Shown: positions 55,561 through 64,000 of the stretch, one piece after another
How the letters are laid out: every line of letters starts with the position of its first letter
How positions within the stretch are numbered: position 1 is the first letter of the stretch
Source: Theobroma cacao
Lineage: Eukaryota; Streptophyta; Magnoliopsida; Malvales; Malvaceae
Direction: 5' to 3'
DNA length: 64,000 nt
Assembly: GCF_000208745.1 (NCBI RefSeq)
Contig: NC_030852.1
Span: forward strand, 34,734,167-34,798,166
The notes under the pieces: generated by a model
Database searches by the model: none
What the model saw: the letters and a program-made list of their open reading frames with translations, nothing else
What the model was told of the DNA's origin: nothing
Position numbers and translations under genes: made by a program

Positions 55561-56788
55561 GCATCAAGTGCAATTAATATCTTGATCGTGAAGCATTTGA
55601 AATTTCTGGGTCCGTGTTTACCGGGTTGTGGATACTGAAGAGTAAGTGTCACCATTCAATGCATTTACTTATAGTGAAAGCAATCTATCATGCCGCAAAA
55701 TATAAATGCATACGAATTTTCATATGGATAGAATTGATTTGAGTTCTTGTTAGATTATGGACCAACGTACCACAATTTCTATAGCTTTCCAACTCAAGCA
55801 GTAATGTTTCCTGGCTGCATATTATTAGTCAAATCTGGCTTTTCTTCACGACCACAACCCGAAGCTGAACTCATCTTGAAATCCAAATGAACCTGACAAA
55901 ACCCAAGCTTAGATTGTAGAATTCGATCATTCTGATTAGTGCCTAGCTAAAAGAAATAAAGCTCTTATTATCATTTTATATTTGTCTGAGTTGCTTGGAC
56001 AAAAGGAGTCAGAACTGAACAAAGAACTTCATTCCAGAGAATTGCTAGAATTATAAGTTCTAATTTATTATTCTCTAATCTACATCCCTTACAACCTTTA
56101 GGCATATCTTGTCATTGTCTCTCCCTCTATTTTCTGTCACATGCAATAGGGGTTCCGGGGACACTGAGGAAGGTTTGAGAGTGTTCCTGGTTTAGAATAG
56201 ATCAGTGCAAAAAAGCTTGAACCTCACAGAAATTACTTGTCTTAAGAAAGAAAGAGAGTCGGAGCTTGCTGGCTCGACTGATGATTAAGACTTAAATAAG
56301 AGTTCAAATCCTGACTCATCCTTGTAGTCAAGAGATCTTTCTAATCGATGAAGTCATTTGGAAGTTAAGGGCTCTAATTATCTGTAAAAGGCCCTCCATT
56401 CAATGATCATCTCATATTAAAGGTAAATTTACAAAACAAGGGAAAAAAAGGGACAAAGGAAGAGTCAAAAACCTCGGCTAATTAATATGTAGGGTCCGAT
56501 TCAAGGAGAATATACATACGGGGTAAGGTGAACTAATTACTTGCCTGAATCAAAAGGAATTCAATTTGTTTTTAGTGTCATCTGAATTCTGGTCTGAAAT
56601 AAACTTCTGTAGTCAAATCAGATTTCTATAGCCAAAGAAAAAACCAACAAATTGTATCTGGTAGCCAAAGCTGCATTATTTCCTTCCATCACTCTCACAT
56701 ACCAAATCTAAACAGGGAAACATTGAACGTTTATTGCATAGATAATGAGGAAAATTAAATGCAAGAAGAGTTCACAGCCAATTTCCTG
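55561..56788. other. Intergenic spacer
   Basis: No gene seen. A tRNA-like B-box (GAGTTCAAATCC, about 56308-56319) with a weak A-box about 45 bases upstream hints at an old tRNA-derived SINE, but no tail or target duplication is visible. Confidence 0.35.
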
Positions 56789-59700
56789 TTACTCTGAAGA
56801 AAAGTCGTAAATGGATTTGACATTCAAGAGGTATAATAGAAGCATTGCCAATCTACAGATCAATTTTTGTTCATGTATATTATCAATTAGGTGTTCTTTC
56901 CCTTCAGAAAAACTCTGGCTGGATAGTTCGATGGTCAACGTGCTCTCTGATGTCAATTGCTGATGTTGGAGAAGAATCAGAATGTTGTACAAAGGTTCTG
57001 GTTCCAGTAATGGGCACTTTCCGCATATGCTAAGAATGTTTTCTACCCAACGCTCCAAGTACTGTGATTCATCGAGTTCGATAGCCGCGGCCCAACTGTC
57101 AGAAAGAATCTGGAAATACCATAACGATGCTTTACCAACTTTGAGTAGCAGCAAAGCTTCCTCGGTCTAAGATAAATCAGGAATCTGTTCTTCGTTCATT
57201 TTTTATGGCAACTTACTCTGGAGATGTTTTCATGGTTAAAGGCAAATCTATAAGCGTGTTTGGAGTGCAAAATAAATGTGTAGTGACATCATGCAGATGA
57301 TAATACCCAAGAAAAGCTGTGGTGGGTAGAATAATCAATTATACAAGTGAGAGAGAAAGGCTTGAATCTTACCTTTAGAATCATATGACTTCTAATTGCA
57401 TGGAATTTTACCTGCACTGTAGGCTTGAAATTGAATAGGTATACTCACAGAACCATGGTCAGTAGCATTGCCATTGATTTGGAATAAACCTGAAGCAAGA
57501 TTTAATGCAATATGATAAGAACAAATTAACCACGATTTGATGCTTAAAAATCAAAAGTAAGCATATTGCAAGAATATCACAAACAGCACCTCACAATGAG
57601 AATAGCACATTAGTGATGCGTTTTCATGTGATATAAGCAACACAAGACCATGGCAACTACAAAGAAAGTCTGAAAGAGAAACACATAATCTTCACAATGT
57701 TGTCAGCATACTTCATCAGCCATGAAACCAGTAAGCCAGTTGATCCAAGATTCAAAACCACCCACCAAGTTGTAGAATTATATCATTGAGAAGGGGATGC
57801 TACCAAGGGCCAATCTCAAATCCACTCCTGAAGTCATCCAGGAAAGCTGTGCCACAATAAAATTCACTCAAAACCTGAAAAAGAAAGACAACACCTATTA
57901 ATAACTGCTATATTTACAAATTACAGGCATTCAGGTAAAATGCACCATACAGTACCACAAAGATATGTAAACACCCACATACATAAATATAATACAAATT
58001 TCACAAAGAAAAAGTTATAATTTCATCTACCTACATGCAAACAATGCTTCATTTCCTCCTCGACTAGTCTTAAAAGAGATATCTATATGTATAATTGTAC
58101 ATTCTGTCAGTAATAGCTATCACTACTTGTTTTCAGCAGAAACTAACTATAGCTACCAGCTAATGCTGATATAGAGCAGAAAAAATCCCACCATATACCC
58201 TTGACTCAATCTCAAGGTCAGGTCAAAGTCAAAGCACCAAAAAGTAAGAAGCAATTCGGTAATTAGAAATGGTATAGTCAGAAATTGTACAAATAAGGAA
58301 CACTTAACTACCCTGTTCTTACTGTATATCTTGCATTGGCCTATAGCTTAACTTCTTTGATTTTAAATGTCCTTTTCAAAAGAAAGGATTTGTTAAAAAC
58401 AAATATTTTACTGCCAGTAAAACCAGAGTATAATCAGTTAATTTGACATGGATAATTGCAATATAAGCACCTGAATAATATACCCCGTTGTAAAAATCTT
58501 CAGATTAACCATTATCTGATAGGTGGATGTGTCCACATAGGTCAGTGTGGCAAACTGAATATTGTCATGAATTGGATATATAAGTGAAGGAATAGGGAAT
58601 AAGCACATGCTCTTCCATTCTGTAATAATCATCCGGGAAGGTGAAGTCTGGCATTCTCTCACATAGGAGTAAACTAGAAACAAATAGCTGTAGTGTTAAT
58701 GAAAAGCCATAAAAGATTCAGGACATTACTACCATAAACAACCTAAAATGAACGCTAAAGAAACTGACTCATATAGCTATTTCGAAATCAGGAATTGGGC
58801 ACTTTTAAAGAAGGTAAATTATTTATAAAATAAACATGATGAAATAACTTCAAAACTTCAGCAAGAACGGGAACAATTGCAAAGTCATAGTTATGCCCTC
58901 CATTACTTTGAGAGAGAGAGAGTAGACAGCATTCCCTATCATCATATAGCGTAAAAGATGGCTACAACCAATATTTGGCATCATTTTAAAGGGAAATTAA
59001 GACATCACAAGATCAATTTAAAAAAAAGGCTATCACACTGAGGAGGTTATAAGCTTTCAAAACTCTGGATTTAAAACAAAAGACAAAAGCACTGGAACAT
59101 GTAAACCATGTAAACTGATTTTAGCAATCTTCCAAATAAGATTAAATATCATTTCCAATATACTGCTTTAAAATGTATAAGATCAGGAAACTTCAGCATT
59201 GTTATAATTAAGTTTACTTTAAGGAAAATAAAATACAATATCCTATATTTGGTCACAGTAACTATTTATTTTCTGCTTGGCGTGTGGGTGGGTTCATGAA
59301 CACAGGACTAGGAAGTAGGCGCCTCAGTTTGCAGGGAGAGCCATTACCAGTAGTGTTAGATATGGTTGTCTAGAATCTTAGCTCACATTAAAATTACCAA
59401 GACCTAAATCAACATCCTTTTCCAATTTTATCTTCTCCAGCATTGTATTTCCTAGCAGGGATACGATTCTCACCCTTCGAAATAGGATCCTAAATTTCGG
59501 TGATGTGAAATTTAAACCAACACTAAACTCTAATTGGACACAAGTTTTCTCCATAGTCCTTCTCCTATTTCGAGTTATCCCCAGTTTCCTTCACCAAATT
59601 TGAGATGGGGCATTAACTTTGCTCTCTTTAAAGATAACAGCAATGAATTTTTGATGCAGGGTTCCTTTCACAGCTTTGATTACTCAAAAATATAAGCCAC

Positions 59701-60110
59701 ATTTTGGATGACCCAATTCAATCAATCAACACAAGCATGTTTAAAAAGAGCAAAAAGAAAAGCGTGAAAACCGCCAATAGTATAAAGAAATGGTCTAGAG
59801 TATGAGAGGGTAATGATAACAGTTGAAAGAGAATTAACAACGCATTGGGTAAGGATCACATTTGCTCTCAGATCAAGTTACCGTTTCATAGACAGATTTC
59901 CAAACAAAAAGAAGAACAGAAATGGAAAGCGAAGGAAGTAAATAAAAGAGATGAATAGGTTCTTTTACCGCAAGAGAAAAATGAGTTCTTTATAGAGTTT
60001 GGGAATCATACCAGAGAACTGGTGAAGAATGGTGCGAAGAAGCACTGCATTTTTTTTCTTCCTTTGGCTCTCTGTTTGCAGTCATTAGCAGTAAAGCACT
60101 TGTTGCTTTC
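56789..60110 (-). CDS. Unrecognised multi-exon gene, model incomplete
   Basis: I do not recognise this gene. Best-supported parts, minus strand: a terminal exon 57166-56789 (acceptor TTATCTTAG) with 125 open codons, leucine-rich and helical (ALLLLKVGKASLWYFQIL, then LERWVENILSICGKC); before it a 41 bp exon 57489-57449 (donor TCT|GTGAGT) reading LFQINGNATDHGS, whose phase fits the last exon exactly. Further upstream, a possible exon ending at 58471 (MIITEWKSMCLFPIPSLIYP ..., donor CAG|GTGC), a possible exon from 57877 (VLSEFYCGTAFLDDFRSG) and a first exon near 60110-60013 (ATG 60110 or 60050) are plausible. I could not join them all in one phase. No signal peptide or known motif. It may be a real gene with small exons, or a decaying one. 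Confidence 0.35.
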
Positions 60111-60576
60111 ATGGCTGCCATCAAGAAATTTCTAAGAAAAAAAAGTTGTTGAAAATGATATACGAAACGTTTGCAATGGTCACTAAGACTGACGAAATCG
60201 TGGGACGGTTGGAATCAGGGCCTTAACACGTCGCGCCAAAAGCTTAAGACGTGCCGCGCACCGCCCTCAAACCTTTGAAATTGCCAAAGGATAACATATT
60301 TCTCTTTCAAGTTGCCTTTCTTTGAAGGTTGCATACCAAGCTTTAAACAACTCCAATTAAATTGAATTGATTTATTTATTTTGAAGGTAGAACCAATCCT
60401 TAGTGAGTTAGTTGGTAGGCTTTTATATATTTCAAAATGAAGTTGGGAGAAGACCGCCTTCGTTGGAAATCCTTGTAAAATACGACGTCGTGTCTCGTTT
60501 CAATTTTCCGGGAAACCAAACAGGGAGACCCGTTTTTTTGAAAGAAATACTAAACTTTGAAAATTTAAATTAAAAA

Positions 60577-60610
60577 GAAAAGGAAAAGGAAAAGGAAAAG
60601 GAAAAGGAAA
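60577..60610. repeat. (GGAAAA)n hexamer repeat
   Basis: About five and a half copies of a six-base purine unit upstream of the kinase gene. Confidence 0.85.
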
Positions 60611-61085
60611 GCTTAAAAGACGGAAATCGCGGGAACACGTTTATATAAAGTCTCCAAAGAAGTCGGGGACGTGTTCAAAGTTTTCAGAGTTAAAAAAAAA
60701 AAAAACCTTAAACCTGTTTCAGTTATTCTAAAAAAGCTTTAAGCTGACTCTGTTCTGTTCTGTTCTGTTCTTCAGTTATTGTTTTCTTTTTTATCGTTAC
60801 AAAAAGGTTTGGGAGGAGATTTCCGTTTCTTGCTTTGATCGTTTCCGTTTTTCACCTGAAATTTTGCTTTCTAGAATTCCCCAAGAATTCAAAGCTTAGG
60901 GGACAGGAAAAGAAAGAAAGGAATAGGTCTATCAGGGGTTGTCAGGTGCTCCCTCATGGCTGTTCTGATTCTTGAATTGGTCAGTTTTCTTTTTTGTCTA
61001 TTTGTTGGCACATCATTTTCATTCTTATTTTTTGGTTCTTTCTCTCTTCTTTCTTTGTTTCTGTTCTCTTCTGTATGGAATAAAG

Positions 61086-61248
61086 ATGGAAGCTTCCTTG
61101 ATCAGATCAAACTTTTGGGATTCTAGCGAGTCAAAAGGGAATCAGTGTGTTCTTGGCTGCTCGAATTGGATTGGCGTAGGACGGGGAGACTTATCACTGA
61201 GAGGTCTGTATCAGGATGAACATTTCTTTTCCGTTTCATATCTTTCAA

Positions 61249-61290
<42 letters not shown>

Positions 61291-61367
61291 ATTCAAGATC
61301 TTACAACCGTCTAAACATTTTGTTTATAAAAATGATATGTGCAGGTCTGGAGGTTTGGGGCTGTTAA
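61086..61367 (+). promoter_or_regulatory. Candidate spliced upstream ORF of the kinase gene
   Basis: ATG at 61086 opens a frame that crosses a good donor (AGAG|GTCTGT, 61203/61204) and acceptor (TGCAG|GTCTGG, 61344/61345). Spliced, it encodes 46 residues ending LEVWGC and stops at 61367, 97 bases before the main start codon at 61465. If translated it would be the first ORF on the mRNA or near it and could restrict the kinase. Splice sites and translation are inferred. Confidence 0.4.
61252..61287. repeat. (TA)18 microsatellite in a leader intron
   Basis: Uninterrupted AT/TA tract within the inferred 5'UTR intron 61204-61344 of the kinase gene. Confidence 0.9.
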
Positions 61368-61464
61368 ATCTGGTGTCTTGACTCCAGGATTTGACAGCAC
61401 CCTCGTGATTTTTTTAGGTTATATCGATATTGCGTGTTTGAAATCTCTAAACTCCAGACCCTGA

Positions 61465-63759
61465 ATGGAGCAATTCAGGCAGATTGGTGAGGTTTTGGGA
61501 AGTTTGAGAGCTCTCATGGTTTTACAAGATGAGGTCCAAATCAATAGACGCCAGTGCTGTTTGTTGTTTGATATCTTCTGTTTGGCTTTCAATACGATAG
61601 CCGAGGAGATCAGGCTGAACCTGAAACTAGAAGAAAAGAACACGAAATGGCATGCCCTTGACCATCCCTTGAGAGAGCTTCACAAGATCTTTAAAGAAGG
61701 AGAACTCTATGTTAAACAATGTATGGACAAGAAAGACTGGCGGGTGAAGGCAATCTACCTCCACCAGAACAAGGATTGCGTTGATAATCACATTCACAAT
61801 TTGCTTTGCCACTTCCCGGTTGTCATTGAGGCCATCGAGACTGCAGGAGAGATAGCAGGGCTTGACCAGGATGAGATGCAAAGGAGGAGAGTTGCACTTG
61901 CAAGGAAGTACGACAAGGAATGGAATGACCCAAAACTCTTTCAGTTTAGATTCGGAAAGCAGTATTTGGTCCCTCGAGATATTTGTAGCCGGTTTGAGAG
62001 TGCTTGGAGAGAAGACAGGTGGAATCTTGTTGAAGCTCTCAAGGAAAAGAAAATTTTGGATACTGCAACCAAAAACGAGCAGCGGCTTGCTGGCTCGTTG
62101 ATCAAGAAAATTATTGGATCAGAGGCTTATAAGGGTAAACTTTTCCCGAGTTCAATTTTGTATGGAGGCGATTACCTAGTTAGGCGACGATTAGGGGCAC
62201 AGTATAAGGAAATCCAATGGTTGGGAGATAGCTTTGTATTGAGACACTTCTTTGGGGAGGTTGAGCCTTCATGTTCTGAAATCTCTACCCTACTTTCACT
62301 TTCTCATCCTAACATATTGCAATACCTTTGCGGGTTTTATGATGAGGAAAAGAAGGAGGTCATGCTTGTTCTAGAGTTGATGAACAAGGATCTCAGTTGT
62401 TACATGAAGGAGAATTGTGGCTCGAGAAGGAGAATCTTGTTCTCTTTTCCTGTTGTGGTTGATCTTATGCTTCAGATTGCAAGAGGAATGGAATATCTCC
62501 ACTCACAGAAGATCCGTCATGGAGAGCTAAACCCTTCTAATATCTTTCTGAAAGCTAGGAACAACACAGAAGGTTTTTTCCATTTAAAAATCTCGGGCTA
62601 TGGTTTATCCCCTGTCAAAACTCGTTCTTCTCCGAACTCATCACCAAAGCCAATTGAGCCAAACCCTTTTATTTGGTACGCTCCGGAAGTTTTGCTAGAG
62701 CAAGAACAGCCAGGAAATATTACCATTTCCAAGTACACAGAGAAAGCAGATGTCTACAGCTTTGGGATGCTTTGCTTTCAGCTCTTGACGGGGAAAGTTC
62801 CTTTCGAAGATGGACATCTCCAAGGAGAGAAGATGAGTAGAAATATTAGAGCAGGGGAGAGGCCTCTCTTTCCATACACAGCACCTAAATACCTCGTCAA
62901 CTTAACCAAAAGATGCTGGCATACTGATCCAAATCAGCGTCCAAGTTTCTCATCCATTTCTAGGATCTTGCGCTACATCAAGAAGTACCTTGTGATGAAT
63001 CCTGACCGTGATCAGCCTGAAATGCAATCCCCAGTTGCAGATTACTGTGAGATAGAGGCATGGTTCCTGAAAAAGTTCACCGCAAATGGGACTTTCAGTC
63101 CATTATCAGTAGCACAAATCCCATTTCAAATGTTTGCTTATAGGCTTGCTGAGAAAGATAAATCTATTTTGAACACCCAGGATAAGAATGGGGAGTTAGC
63201 CAGCGAAGCAGCCTCAATTTGCAGAGATGAGAATAATTCTACAGTGGAGGATCCCTTGATAGCAGCAAGTGAAACAAAGTCTGTTTCTTCTGATGTAAAA
63301 TCGGTTTGTTCAGATATCAAGTCAGTCTATTCAGATATCAGGTCAGTCTGTTCTGAAATTCCAGAAAGGAGATCAATCAATTTCGATACACCACAAAAGA
63401 GATCGATTTCCACCAAGATTCCAGAGAAGAAAAAAATGTTCCTGATGAAGAAAAACACTAACGTGAAGGCGAAAAACTTTACAGGTCAGTTAACCTCCTG
63501 GCTCATTTGTCATATAAATTATTAACAATGTATAGAACTGCTATGAAGGCTTTTTATATTCAGGAATCAGGAGTAGGGATCCTGAATTAAAACATTTATT
63601 CAATGGATTACAGGGACACCAAATGCACAATCTCCTCGACCACCAACTCTGAATCGTGGTCACAGTGTAAGGATAAACCGAGAAAGTCGCTCACCATTAA
63701 TAACGAGTTCCGTGAGCAGAGGCCGGCAAAGAGCAGCAGCAGGTCATACCTCGGATTAG
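61465..63759 (+). CDS. DUF1221 kinase-like protein (At1g64300/At5g41730-like), predicted pseudokinase
   Basis: Two coding exons, 61465-63484 and 63614-63759 (phase 1), 721 residues. N-terminal DUF1221 region (about 1-230, starting MEQFRQIGEVLGSLRALMVL; plant-specific, helical) followed by a protein-kinase fold (about 250-515) and a long polar tail. The kinase part keeps the overall layout (ADVYSFGMLCFQLLTGKVPF, RCWHTDPNQRPSF), but the catalytic loop reads HGELNPSNIFL instead of HRDLKxxN and DFG is GYG. The glycine loop is also unrecognisable (RRRLGAQYKEIQW), so catalysis is very unlikely and a scaffold or signalling role is inferred. The tail carries four tandem heptads (605-632). No signal peptide or membrane segment. 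The ATG at 61465 gives the conserved family N-terminus. Confidence 0.94.
63277..63360 (+). repeat. Four tandem 21-bp units coding SVxSD heptads
   Basis: Within the kinase-like gene: four adjoining 7-residue units (KSVSSDV, KSVCSDI, KSVYSDI, RSVCSEI), 21 bp each, in frame. Recent-looking in-frame expansion; copy number may vary between alleles. Confidence 0.85.
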
Positions 63760-64000
63760 CACCCATTAATCACCAGAATGAACGGGGTTGCTGTTGTTCC
63801 ATAGAACATCTTGCCCAAGGTGTGAATTTTCCATGATACAGATAGAGGCTGCCTTGTGTTTTTTATCCATCGCAATCATTGCAGTTTTGATATAGAAGGT
63901 AGGAACAGTGTAGTTGATCTTTTGCTGCGCATTTCTGGTTCTTGTGTAATAGCATTCTAGCATGTAAGTTACCCCAAACTATAGCTGTAATTTGTCATCA
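63760..64000. other. 3' region of the DUF1221 kinase gene
   Basis: Probable 3'UTR to the window end. No other gene seen. Confidence 0.5.

Larger units (their letters stand above)
60111..61464. other. Divergent promoter region and 5' leader of the DUF1221 kinase gene
   Basis: Lies between the minus-strand gene ending near 60110 and the plus-strand kinase. Holds a period-6 GAAAAG repeat (60577-60610), TGTTC x4 (60751-60770), a leader intron 61204-61344 with a (TA)18 tract, and a candidate spliced upstream ORF. Confidence 0.45.

Noticed and set aside
56240..56410. tRNA-derived SINE
   Set aside because: A B-box-like GAGTTCAAATCC exists, but the A-box is weak and there is no A-rich tail or target duplication.
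58438..58683. Single-exon gene of 81 codons on the minus strand
   Set aside because: Splice-like sites at both ends (TTTCTAG before, CAG|GTGC inside) make it more likely part of a multi-exon gene; another frame also reads plausibly, so no separate gene is called.

Overview
This is nuclear DNA of a flowering plant. The genes are intron-rich with GT-AG junctions, the spacers are AT-rich (microsatellites, poly-A/T runs), and there is a Ty1/copia LTR retrotransposon. The gene families (ABCC10-type ABC transporter, cytokinin response factor, AG-peptide, DUF1221 kinase, DUF7722 protein) point to a eudicot, probably a rosid. I cannot name the species. There are no operons, CRISPR arrays or prokaryotic features, and I saw nothing that amounts to a new molecular system.

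Layout. (1) 1-4952, minus: the 5' eight exons of an ABCC-type transporter, cut off by the window edge inside its second nucleotide-binding domain. (2) 6235-10986, minus: a nearly full-length but coding-dead copia element with two 340 bp LTRs, a 12-nt tRNA-iMet primer site and target-site duplications, 1.3 kb upstream of the transporter. (3) 10987-16020: spacer with a 26-N assembly gap in a C-run and a 60 bp tandem duplication. (4) 16634-18932, plus: glucose-6-phosphate 1-epimerase, 8 coding exons. (5) 19431-19502, minus: initiator tRNA-Met(CAU). (6) 19740-22840: three related AT-rich foldback elements. (7) 24896-27726, plus: LRR receptor-like pseudokinase. (8) 29419-31999, plus: 148-aa ubiquitin E2. 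(9) 32000-41380: long spacer with a TSD-flanked retroposon and degenerate repeats. (10) 42124-43149, plus: an intronless cytokinin response factor (CRF/ERF). (11) 43150-49243: spacer with a (TA)26 tract, a 21-G run and a strong G-quadruplex candidate. (12) 49244-49930, plus: a tiny two-exon twin-CX9C mitochondrial protein. (13) 51344-51655, minus: an AG-peptide (arabinogalactan peptide). (14) 53666-53873: a second TSD-flanked retroposon. (15) 55168-55437, minus: a DUF7722 protein. (16) about 56789-60110, minus: an unrecognised, only partly resolved multi-exon gene. (17) 61465-63759, plus: a DUF1221 pseudokinase with a candidate spliced upstream ORF.

The genes are independent plant transcription units with no common pathway. 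The order epimerase - receptor kinase - E2 - CRF - AG-peptide - DUF1221 kinase does resemble, from memory, several duplicated Arabidopsis segments, so the window may preserve an ancestral eudicot block. Both kinases lack canonical HRD and DFG residues, so both are predicted pseudokinases.

Exon boundaries were assigned by hand from splice consensus, reading-frame continuity and family similarity. They have no transcript support here.
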